Assembly: GCA_013397455.1 (NCBI GenBank) | Contig: VYZB01000040.1 | Location: 1,033,945 to 1,097,944, forward strand | Direction: 5' to 3' | Source: Crotophaga sulcirostris | Lineage: Eukaryota; Chordata; Aves; Cuculiformes; Crotophagidae | DNA length: 64,000 nucleotides | Part shown: piece after piece, positions 34,156 to 46,200 of the stretch | Layout of the letters: the number at the start of each line of letters is the position of its first letter | Numbering within the stretch: the stretch's first letter is position 1 | Translations under genes and position numbers: made by a program | Notes under the pieces: model-generated | Seen by the model: the letters and a program-made list of their open reading frames with translations, nothing else | What the model was told of the DNA's origin: nothing | Databases searched by the model: none

Positions 34156-34587
34156 CCTGTTGGAGAAAACACATGCATATTTGGTGCTGACTATATTTTA
34201 AGCGTGAAAACCTCCAAGTATTATTCACTTTTCCCCATGCAAGCTCTTTCTCTAGTTACCAGAAGCTTATCAGGTAGCAATGGGAGACAACCTGCACAAC
34301 ATCAAAGGGCAAACTGGACAGCCAGAGCAACCAAAATGCAGATGTGTTTCACAAACACTTAACACAACATCCCATAACTGTAAGCTCAGGCTCACTTTTT
34401 ATTAAAACTGCTAGCATCATCTGCTGGTGGAGCTTCCAAACTGCAAGCAATTATTTTTAAGTAAACATTCTAACAGCTAGGAGAAGAATTGTAATTATTT
34501 GGTGAAAACAGCTGAGGTTTTGAATTGGCTATGGATCCATAATATGCACTATTTAAAAGGGAAAAAGGGACCACTTTGTAACAAAAA

Positions 34588-35150
34588 TAGTGTGGCCAGC
34601 AGGACCAGAGAAGTTATCATCCTCTTACCCTTGGCACTGGTTAGGCCACACCTTGAGTCCTGTGTGCAGCTCTGGGCCCCTCAGTTTGAGAAGGATGTCA
34701 AGACACTGGAGTGTGTCCAGAGGAGAGCAACGAAGATGGTGAAGGGTTGGGAGCACAAGCCCTACGAGGAGCGACTGAGGGAGCTGAGGTTGTTTAGCCT
34801 GGAGAAGGGGAGGCTCAGGGGAGACCTTATTGCTCTCTACAACTACCTAAAAGGAGGTTGTAGTCAGGCAGGGGTTGGTCTCTCCTCTCAGGTGACCAGT
34901 GACAGAACTAGAGGACATGGACTCAAGCTTCGTCAGGGGAGGTTTAAGCTTGATATTAGGAAAAAGTTCTTCACTGAAAGGGTGGTTGACCATTGGAATG
35001 CGCTGCCCGGGGAGGTGGTGGAGTAACCAACCCTGGAGGTGTTTAAGAGGAGACTGCATCAGGCAGAGTGTCATGGTTTAGATGATGGGTTGGTGTTAAT
35101 TGTTGGGTTATGGGTTGGACTTGATGATCTCAGAGGTCCTTTCCAACCTT
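34588..35150 (+). mobile_element. CR1 LINE with remnant ORF2 C-terminus
   Basis: The longest CR1 in the window. The reading frame to 35026 encodes the C-terminal part of the CR1 ORF2 protein: [72 protein letters not shown] at 35024-35026 ends it where related copies read through. It is 5'-truncated, with no reverse transcriptase core, so it cannot move by itself. The last part (TTGGACTTGATGATCTCAGA) is the standard CR1 3' end. It lies next to the distal RMND5A 3' UTR in antisense orientation. Confidence 0.93.
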
Positions 35151-35159
35151 GTAATATAA

Positions 35160-37155
35160 GAAAAAAAAGAAAAACAAAAAAATCCCCCAAAACATTCTAA
35201 TACATAAGTTGAATTTGTACCCTATTGCCATTTAATAACAGTGCCATCCTTGTACTCTAAGCAATTGCATTACAGGCACTGTCATCATTAACTGGTGTTC
35301 ACACCAGTATCAGAACACCAGCAGTGTTAACAGAGAAAGAGATGCTGCTCTTACACTTCAGGGTGGATTTCTGGGGTCTTGTTATTATTGTGGGGTTTTT
35401 TTAAATACTTTATATGCCACTTCATAGAAATCCAAAGCATTAAACAATTCCACTCAAAAGAAAAGATGGAAAGCAATTTCAGCCAGACTAGGAAACCTAC
35501 ATGGAAAATAATATCCTCACCCGTTTATTGTTGATTTTACCACTTGGTAACGCGGTTGTTTTGAACTCAGTGTGAATACAATTTAAGTTTTGCAGAAAAA
35601 AGAAAAATCACACACCTCTCTTTTTCACATGTATCAAACACGTTGAAAGTTTAAAATCTGTGTGCCTTGACTTGCTCCTCTTAATGTCTCTTTAGGGATG
35701 TCCATTGTCACTGATCCAACAGAGTCCAACTCAGTCTCTCCAGTCAGGTGATACACAAATTCAAGTGGTGGAGATTTCTCAAAGATGGTCTTCTCTGTAG
35801 TGCATTGTGCTAGTGCATTCAACCAGTGTCAGTATTCAACCATATAAGCTTGGGGTATTTTTAACTACACAATACAGAAATATAATTTTACATGTAGCTT
35901 CGCATGCCTTATGGCTGCTTGCCCTACTATAGGACAGTGCAATAAATACAAATATATGCACACTAGAAAAGATTTAACTGCCATGATCTACATCTTGTTT
36001 ATGAGTACAAATTTACCTAGTCAACAATATGAGAAATTTAGCAGAAAAAAGTGGCAATGGCAGTAATATTCTACTACAAAAAACAAGGCTAGAAGCAAAG
36101 TGTTCTCAAGCTACAGAAAACTTGCTATTTCCTAATATATGATGTAGGGCCCAGTTCTGCCAAGTGCAGTGTTGTCATCAGTAGATTGCATCAGAACATG
36201 CTTTTCCCCCATTTAACAATGAATACTTCTACAATTTATTTGGTTTTGATAACTGTTTATAAATAGTACACTAGAATGACTATTAAACTATACAGCAACA
36301 TGACATTTATAGCCTAATCCTGAATACAAAGTTCAAAGAACATGACTACAAAGGCCAGAGAGCAAATGTCATCGACTAAAAGCATTTCCACTTCAGAATT
36401 TATTGAATGTTCTCTTACACAAACACTTTGATAGTGAAACCAAAGGAACAGGATTTCCTATTCCCATCTCTGCTCCAGTAGTAATCTAGCCACACATCAC
36501 CCCTATAAATTAGTGATGGATTTTAACAGGTAACCCCTTGGGGCTATATATTTTATATATTTTTTATATATGCACATTTACTTTGAGTTCTATGTAAAAG
36601 TTGAAAAAAATGCCTGAAAGAAACTCAATATATCACAGCTTTTTCAGCGAAAAAAATACAAATTAGTTTTATAACCACTATTCAATTTATCAAACTTTTC
36701 CTTTTCTGAAGTATTTATCTTTAATTATGTACACGTTACAGGAAATAAAACTTTTTCCACAAACATTCTCTAAGGTGACAGTTATCAATAGAATGACAGA
36801 ATCATAGCAGGAAGAATATTAAACAAATGGGGGTGATCGATTTCTGCTTTTAAAAAGTAAAAAGTCACCATATAATTAAGTACAAAAACCTGCATTGAAT
36901 GACAACTGCTGGTGTAGTAACTTGATCAGGTATGGAGACCAAGAGTATAGTAAAGCCCTATGGTAATAATATCTCTGTAGCATTTCCACTTGGTATGTAT
37001 ATACTAAATGTTGGCAAAGTTTCTGTAGCATTAGCTTATACAAACACAGGAGTCCTCAGTCTGCTGCATAAAATGGAACCAGTGGGTTTTCAATTCTCCT
37101 GAAATGCACCTGAAATCCAGAGTGTCACTTACAAACTGCATAAGGAAATTTCTCT
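35160..37155 (-). other. RMND5A: RMND5A 3' UTR (probable, AT-rich)
   Basis: About 2 kb of AT-rich, repeat-free sequence directly after the RMND5A stop, bounded by a CR1 at 35150. The RMND5A 3' UTR is long in mammals, so much of this may be transcribed. Minus-strand AATAAA candidates (TTTATT on the + strand) lie at 36399-36404, 36235-36240 and 35524-35529; which is used cannot be decided here. Confidence 0.5.
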
Positions 37156-37219
37156 TCAGAAAAATATCTGTTTGGCATCCCCAGGGCTCTGTTCCATCGG
37201 ACAATAGGGGCATTTTAAT
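37156..37219 (-). CDS. RMND5A: RMND5A exon 9 (RING end and stop)
   Basis: 64 coding bases after GTCCCCAG: the last 21 residues, with [10 protein letters not shown] and the C-terminal KQIFF, then TGA at 37158-37156. This supplies the last Cys pair of the RING. Confidence 0.95.
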
Positions 37220-40200
37220 CTGGGGACAAAAGACAACACATTAGAATTGCGGCAACGTGTGAAAACTGAGCATTAAGCTTTTTCATCCATTACAAAGGTA
37301 TCAAGTAGGCAGTGATATTCCTTCCCCTTTTATCCCCTGCAGCATGAAACAAAAGTACTCTTAAGCCATAATGCCTTACTTGGCCATTAAAAGTCATCTT
37401 TAGCTGAGAGAGACTGTATCACGCTTTGCCTTCTAATTATGTTCTTGCCCACCTTTCACCCACACACCCCTGAATTATTAAACACCAAGAAATTACTCTC
37501 CATGATCAATCCATTATTTCTCCTTCTGGATTAGCTGGTTGTATTTCAGTTATTTTAAACAGGCTGGTAGCTTTCTCTTTGACTCCCTCAGCATCCAGTG
37601 CTTTTTACTCTCTGGTTCCCAAAATGCTGAGACTGTACAAGCCACCTGGATCAGCTCCTGCAGGCTAAGGCTAAAGGGGTCAGCCTGGCCTCTCTCCCCC
37701 CACACAATTCCACCTGCTTATAACATTTCTTCTACCATTGATCTATTTTTTTCTCCATCTCTAAGCCTGGGCCTTTCGCCTCCCCAAATTAATATCGTCA
37801 GAGCTGTGCTGTCACCAAAGCAAATCAATGAAAGCTTCAGGAATGAGTGATGAGGGACCAGAATAACATAGCAGCAAGTTCACTGGCTTAAAGTCACCCA
37901 TGAAGGCAAACCTTTAGGTTTTTCCAGCAGGGCAAAGAATGCAAACATCACTCAACGTTTTCATTCACAGCATCCCTTATTTTCACACTGGATTTAGCAA
38001 AACAATTTATGGCTGTAAATTAAGCTGACAGCCCCCAAGGAAGCTGCATATATTCAAATTACCACTAGTTCTTCCTCAAGGAAATCTGCACAGCATCCTC
38101 CCTTCTCACTCCCCCCTTCCCAAAATCCTGTAGGCACCCCATGGATATCTAAGGAAGAGTATTCACACAGCGATAATTCAACTACCTGCTCAATTACTAA
38201 TTTCCCCAGAGGTCTAATTTTGGTTTTAAGGGATGTTTTATGCATTACTAACCTTGCTCCCAACAAAAAAATGTGTGTGTAAAAGCCTCCATTTTGAGTT
38301 TAAGACAACACAGTGGCACTTAAACTTGGAAAATTACTCTGTTCTTTACTTTCCTTCATGTAATCTCACTTTCTACAACATCAAGGGGTTTATTATGCTT
38401 TTCTGCAGTGCATCAACCCAGCTTACCTGGCTGCTAAGTCATTCTCTAAGATTAAAAAGTTTCTACCAATTATATAATTATGGATTCCCAAAACACAGTA
38501 TTCTAGTCTTAAGATTTGTCTATATGTTGCTTGAAATAAAAGAGTGATACTTACTTGCTGCCATTAAACATTTTATTCAAAGCATCTCTTGATATAATAT
38601 GACCACAGACTAATTTCATAGGTGGATTATTATCTGTTGTTTGCTGACGAAGAATGGGACAGGCAAATATTGAATGATACCAGCACTTTTTACCGAGGTC
38701 CACTTCAATCTGTGAAAGAAATTAACATAACAATTTATCGTGAGAAATTACATTTCCAGATAATTATCCCTTTAGGTCATGGCCCTTGCTTAACAGATTT
38801 CACAATTCAGCTGTGAAGGCAGCAAAATTCATTGTGTGCCTGGCAGTTTCCCAGCCAAAAATACTTAATTGTGATTTTAAAATGATGATTTATGCTGCTT
38901 CTCCCCATTCTTAAAGCAGAGTACTCTGCCAAGGGACAAGTGCACATTTTAGTGTAGATCTATGCCCTGGCAGGAAAACTGAGCTGATGACCCAACAAGA
39001 CTTTCTCTATTTCCTAGCCAGTGATTTCCAAAGTGGTTTAGATGACAGATCTCATTTAAGGGGAGAAAAAAAGGAAAAAGAAAAACCCTTAGGTTGACTA
39101 TGTCAGTGTTCAACAGCTTCTTGAAAGACTCTCCCAACATCTATGTGTCAATAATGGAGTGTATCAGAATCAATTCTTTTCAGTACCAACACACAAGACA
39201 CTGTACAGCACAACTCTTGCCATCAGGACCAAATGATTTCACAAAGGGACACCTCACAGAGAAGACCGAGTCCATAACTTCAGAAATCAACTGAGAACTG
39301 CAAAAAAATCACAGCTTCCCTACCTGAAGCTCCTGGCTCCAACCCCGCCTAAGTTCTGACAGGTTTCACCTTCAATAAAATCTGACAATATGAATTTTTC
39401 ATGCTGCTTAATCTCTGTCTCTGCACAATGAAAGTAAGGCTTCCCACCCCCGTACTGCCTTAGCAGTACATGCTGGAGAACCTTAAATTTAGAATATGTA
39501 AGGAAGCATATAAATACTAAAACTGATCTGCATCTGACAGATCTTTTCCTAAATGCTCCCCAGCTAATCATTCTTGCCTGGACAGCAGGACATGAATCTG
39601 TCACACTTGGAGGTTACACTCTGCGTGGTACAGAAAACAGCTGCAAGAAACACCACACACACTTTACGCTGTGAATGAATCTTTTCCAGCTACAATCCAA
39701 GAGGCTAACTCAGTTCACTCCCACTAAAGATGTTTTCTTTCCAAATCAGGAGCAGGCCACTGGAGAGCTGCACACACCTGGTAAAGAGCTATAAAGGGAA
39801 ACTGGGTTTCATAACAACTGAACTTCCTTTCAACTGATACAGACGAGTTGTGCTAGAAGCATAACACACTGAATTGTAATTCAGTTCCCGTGATGCCAGA
39901 TGAAGCAATAATTCTTTCATCTCCTACCTGCCTGATAAACAGTCAGTGCAAAGCAACTCGTGGACAGAGCCCAAGCCTAGCTAGAAGCTGCTAACGTTTC
40001 TCAGTGGGATGTATTTCCTTGTCAGTTATATGGAAACATCTCACATGTTCGGTGTAAAGCTAAGTGGAAAGTGAGAGCATCTGTTTTGTGAAGATCATTT
40101 GATCAAAGACCTTTCCAATGTGAAACAAGTGAAAGGAGGGAGCAACAAAAAAAAAAAAGATATACAAACCTGACAGACAAACATAACAGAGACAATTACA

Positions 40201-43200
40201 AAAAACCAGCCTTGTCAGTCACACTAATTAATAGGCCATCACAAAACTGCAACCAAACCTGGACTTTGGAACAGTTAAGTATGCAAACCTGAGGGTCTCA
40301 TAGGAGAGGAGGTCAGTAGAACTACACAAACTGCAGGAAGAATCTGTAGGGGAAGGGGATTGCATAGGAACTACCAGAATGGGGTATAAAAGGGGCCAGA
40401 ATGGCCAAGCCAGTATTTGAGGGTCCATGGACATGCAGTTTCTTGTAAATCTAGATTGGTGCGTGCGTGCTTTCACCAATGAATTTCATTCTTTACCAGC
40501 CAAAGAGGGGGAAGGGATCTTGGCTGTCTGCACTTATGTTTTATGCATGTCCTGTACGTGGGTGCTGCTGAAGGCAGTGCCTTGTCTGTGGTAGCCTGAG
40601 CAGCTGGTTGTGTCAGTGTCCTCTGGCTCTGTGAGTGGGTGGGTGTCTGCGATTCATGCTCAGCTTCGCTACTGCTTGAACCTACACATGAGAAACCAGC
40701 AGCCACGTCCTCCAGCCTGGGACAAGACCCCAAGGTTTCTATACAGTAAGAAGTCCCAAGTCCAGGAGCTGCTGGAGGTGGTGGCCGTGTGTAAAATCCC
40801 TTGACATCTGGCACAAAGGAAACCTGAGAAGAGCATTCACCATCAGTTCAGCATCAACTCACCGGGAGTTCATCCTTCTGGTTCCAAACACCCGTGCACT
40901 GCCTTTGTTCAATAACTGCCTTGATATTAATTAGAGCTGGTAATGCTACACAACCTGCTGAAAAACTGCAGAAAAAGGAGATGATAACATAAGGTGCATG
41001 TTAGGAAACCAGCACTTTTTATATTTCTACTTTAAAGTTTAACTGGGACACAAGAGTGCTGTAGTACTTCAGGCAGTTCTTGTCTGAACTTCCAAGCTCC
41101 CTTCAAAGGTAACGAGCAAGAGTTTTATCAATTACCCTGCATCTTAGGCTAGGGGCCTCACATACTACATTCTGGACTAAAACCAACAGTTAATCCCTGC
41201 TCTGAGTCTTATAATAAATTGATTTTTTCTATACTTTGAGCTGGACAGGAGGAAGACATCATGTTAGCTTATATAGGTAGTTGCTCTCTAACTACGGAGG
41301 AGCACATGTAGTCTAAGAGTTTCCACATAACCCACATGTACACACAACCCATAATCCTTTAATTATTTGTAATTACCATGAAAAGACACATGTTCTTTCC
41401 ACCTTCACCTTAAATCAAAAAAAACAAATGTAGAAAAAACATATGAAGGCAAGTGTAGGAGGGAAACCACAGCCTGTAACAAGAGTGGCAGGACAGAACT
41501 GAAGAAAGTCAGTGTCCCAACAGTTCAGCCTGATCTAGGAATCACCCATTACCAGAACTTAGCACATTATTCTCAGATATTTCAGTATCTTGCAAAAGAA
41601 AGCATGACACTGAGTTTCCACAAATTACCAGCTCTTTTAATGGATTTCAGTTTAATTACAGCACTATAGGCCTGGAATTCAGCAGCAACAGCAACAGGAT
41701 TTGACCTTGGTATCAGCCCGCTCTGTTTCTTTGGCAGATTATTTTACTATTTGTGCAAGCTCTATTTTCTACAGAAGTCACAACCTTCCTCTCTACTTTG
41801 CTCCTCCAGATACTTGTTTTTATGTTTCTGCAGGAAGATTCTGGTTAGTTTACTTGGGAGGGATGTGCCTGAAACCTAGGGATCTTTTGCATAAGTCAGA
41901 AAAATAAAAATCATATCCCTCGCCTACGACTGGCCAATTTTAATCCTTACAGTTTGCTTTTTGGTTATTTCAGTGCTGAGCGTAACTTGTGTTAAAACTG
42001 TGGAAAGCTGAAACAAAGAGTAAAATANNNNNNNNNNNNNNNNNNNNNNNNNNNNNNNNNNNNNNNNNNNNNNNNNNNNNNNNNNNNNNNNNNNNNNNNN
42101 NNNNNNNNNNNNNNNNNNNNNNNTAACAGAAATAAAAGCATTACTGCTTTAATGGTTTTGTATGAAACATCTTTGGAAGATCCCTTTAGGAGTACAAAAA
42201 GTAAACAGTAAATTCAAACAGTGTCTTCTAGTCCTTCAAGACCCTGAACTATGACCTCCTCAGTACAAGAGTTTTCACACGGACTCCATGCAGTAACTCA
42301 GACCATAAGGCCTATGCAGAATTAGATAAATATTAGAGAAACAGATCAGCCTTAAAAAAAAGTGATCGCTGCTCATGTTCCAGAAAGCAATCAATTACAC
42401 AGCAGAGATTTAACTTCAAGCTGCTTTAATTTCTAAAGGATCTGCAGCACTCAAAGGTCACACCAGTTTAGAACAGTGTCGTTTATGACAAGAGTATCAA
42501 TGCCACCTATACAGTAAATAAATTTCAGTGCAATTGATGTCACACCAGGCACAGAGCCAGGGTCCAACCAATCTAAACATCAATAACAGGGATTTTCCAC
42601 TTCACCAAAAATCTCTTGGCCATGTGCACTGAAAACCATATTACAGCATCAGTGCAAGAGTGATTAAAATGTAAAGGATTACTGTTAATTTGACTGAAGC
42701 AGGAAAAATAGGAAATCCAAAAACGAAAGTAGGAGGTTTAGATATATAAAACCCTCAAACTGAAACTCATAACATTTATTGCAGAAAGACAATCTGAAAT
42801 CACTCCCTTTGTTGCTTCTGTTGTATTTTGTGACAGAGGTGAAAACAGGAGAAGCAGAAGGCTTGACAATTTTAAGAGCTCTATACTCAGCACAGAGTCA
42901 TATAACAGTAACATGCAAACAGTAAAAAAAAAAAAGTCAAACAAAAAAAAAAAAAGGAAGAGATAGTGAAGCTTCTGCTAAGGACCAAATGTAGCCCAGA
43001 AAGACACACATAATTTCCTTTCTATTTCATGTCTGAAATGAATAGGAGACCATCAGGTGAATATACTGCGGAAATTGACTTCCAAAGGCTAAATAGCAGC
43101 TAATCTGTTTATCTTCAGAGAAGCCAGAAGGAGATTAGATTGGCTTTTCTTCACATTTCAAACAGTCTCCAATAGATTTGTGTTTTGTCAGATCAGCTAC

Positions 43201-46200
43201 TGCATTTGAAAGTGACTCCACCTCTGCAAACAATTAGGAAATTTTAGCAGCTGAAATCACAACACAGCTCTTAAGCATTCTTCTGGGGAGGAGACAGGCT
43301 GAGAGAGGTGGGGTTGTTCAGCCTGGAGAAGAGAAGGCTCTACAGGGAGCCCTCAGAGCAGCCTTCCAGCACTTAAAGGGGCTACAGGAAAGCTGGGGAG
43401 GGGCTCTTTATCAGGGAGTGCAGGGATAGGACAAGGGGGAACAGTTTTAAGATGAAAGAGGGGAGATTTAGGTTAGATATTAGGAAGACCTAAGGACAGG
43501 CTGCCCAGAGAAGCTGTGGCTGCCCCATCCTTGGAGTTGTTGAAGGCCAGGTTGGATGAGGCTTTAAGCAACCTGATCCAGTGGGAGGTGTCCCTGCCCA
43601 TTGCAGGGGGGTTGGAGCTGGATGATCTTTAAAGGTCCAATCCAGCCCAAACCATTCCATTATTGTAATGTGTGGATTAAAAACCAAGGTAATCAAATGC
43701 TGACAGAATGACAGCCATAAGTTTTGGGGGTTTTGCAGTTAAACAGCAGCGACAGCTTCCACACATTTGCTGTTGGAATATTTGTCCCATTCCCATCTTT
43801 TGCACTGATTCCTAAACTATGGAAGCCAAATTCCTTCCATGAATGCTTCCTCTTGAGCTGCAAAGGTGCAGGGTAAAACACAGCACATGGGAACCTCCAT
43901 CTTCAAGGTGATGATCACCTTTCAACTAGATGATCTTTAAGGTCCCTTCTAACCCAAAGTATTCTATGATTCTTACAGCTAATTGTAACTGTACTCCTTA
44001 TTTAATACAAGACAGATGAGACTGCTTATCAAAAGGTGTTTATTTTGCCCTCAACAAGAAACAGAAACCAAAACACCGTGTACCTGGTTTTAAAAGCAAG
44101 AAAAAGCCAGCATACCTAACACTGAGAGGTGATTCAACCGAGAGACCCAGAAGAGCACAGGCATCTCTTGTAAAGATGTCACAGATGTCAGCCCACTGGT
44201 TTGCATCTAATAGATGAACGTACGGGGAGTTCTCTATACCTTGCCGCAGATACACCAGGCTGCCCATCAAAACCTGAATATCTGTGAGAGAGCAGGAACA
44301 GGTAGTTATTTTATATTACAAATAAAAAGATAGCTTCTACAGCTTTACCTTTTACACAAAAAAAAGGCAGATACACCAAACCACTAATACACATCTACAA
44401 AAACACAATTATAGCCATCCCAGAGCGGACGTCTACGGCCTACAAGAGCTCCAAGGCCACTATGGAGAGCCCAGGCAGCCATATGTCCCTCTAAAGGCAT
44501 GGCATGATGCCTATTTAACTTGGCTCAAACACATTTACTTTGTAAGCACCCTAATACAGTACCCTAAAAATTTAGGCTTTACAGGATCTCCATTTTTCAA
44601 GTGTTTAATTTCAATTTGTATTACCCCACGCAGCAAAAAATAGCCGGTGACTATTCCAAGAACATTTTTGTGCATTTTTAACACTTCTCCCTGCCAGCAT
44701 GATATTCTAGATGTAATCTATATATTATTTAAAGAGTCAAAAACTTTAAATTTAAGCAAATGGGCAGACATACTAAAATAGAAATTTGTGCCCTCTTAAA
44801 AAAAAAAAAAAAAGAGGAGTTAATCCAAATTATAAGGATTCAGGTTATACATGTTAAATACAAAAATAAGTGATAATAACAGAGCAAAGCATTATGATAT
44901 ATATTTTACTATGAGGTGCCACCTCCAAGTGCTTTAAATCCCTTTAATGTGACCAAAAACGTACCTTTCTGATGATTTAGGGCAAATGGCTGGAAGTTTT
45001 TCGCGTACTGAAGTGCTTCTCTTTGATTTGCTGTTCCACCCATCAATAAACTAATGAAATATAATCTGTGTAGTTTAAATTCCAGTGAACTATTCTGTGC
45101 CATGAGCATTTCTCTGTTGGAGACCGCCCACCTAGAAGAAACGAGGAGGTACAATAGGACATGACACAAGAGTCATTAAGTGTCAGCCTACACCATATGA
45201 GCTCATTACAATTATCAAGCAGCTATTTCGAGCAGAATGTGACTGTTGCCTGAACTTTTATGAGTCTATACAGAAATGACAAGACCTTTTACAGGTAATG
45301 AAGCTACACAGGGCACACGACACATGAATGATGGTACTTCTGGTGTTGCTGTACAGGTTCACCTCTGCAAAATCCAACGCTCACTGGCTGGAAGGCAAGA
45401 CTGAATTAGGCACAACATAAGGCAGAAACAGCTAAAATCTACTGGATTTGGATTATTGCCACTCTGAATCTTAACAATTACAGAGAATCGCCAGCTGCAC
45501 GTTGAAGAAGTTTGACCAAGCCTTTTAAGAACATATTTTCCAGCTTCCCATTCACCAAACATTTCCTCTAAGCCCCTGTGTTTATATGTGTGCGTACGTT
45601 GCCCTGGAGAGGGGAAGTGCGTTCATGGGGGCCTTGAAGACAGACATTATCAAGAGCTTATGCTGGGGTATAAGGAGGGGGAAGGGAAATTAGTTTAAAT
45701 ATACTTTACCCTGCTTCAACTTTGCTTTCTGTGTTATTTTCAACCTGGGCAATAAAAATATTTCTCACTTTCTGTGTCTCATTCACCATGACAACACTAA
45801 TGTTTGGCTCCCAAATAAAATGGAAGTGTTCTTAAACAGGCACCAAGTAAAATGAACTGGGATTTTCAAAGGATTCATAAAAAGTTATTGTATTATTTAG
45901 ATTTTATCCATCCCCTTCTTGGTTTGTTTTTTGTGTGTGTGTTTTAGGGGTTTTTTCCTTAATTCAATTTAGTCAGGCCTCAGTCAATACAATCTTAAGA
46001 ACTTCAGGTTTCAATGTTCTTCAGTACATCTGTTTCTCATTAGTGTTAATTAGTTATACTGTTTTCACTGGGGAGGGGGCCCATTAAGCAAAGAGCTTTT
46101 CACCTCCCAGCAAGGAGGCTGAGGCAGTCTCTGTTCCTTAAAAAGAAGGGGTATGTGAGGCTTCTGTCCTTTTCAACCAGTACTAAAATAAGAAAATGAA

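Larger units (their letters stand above)
40966..44115 (-). other. RMND5A: RMND5A intron 6
   Basis: 3.15 kb with an assembly gap (42028-42123) and CR1 fragments at 43283-43664 and 43908-43975. No exon in the remainder. Confidence 0.7.

Noticed and set aside
34499..35026. A 175-codon frame as a host gene
   Set aside because: From about 34588 it is the CR1 ORF2 C-terminus ([33 protein letters not shown]); the first part is unrelated flank.
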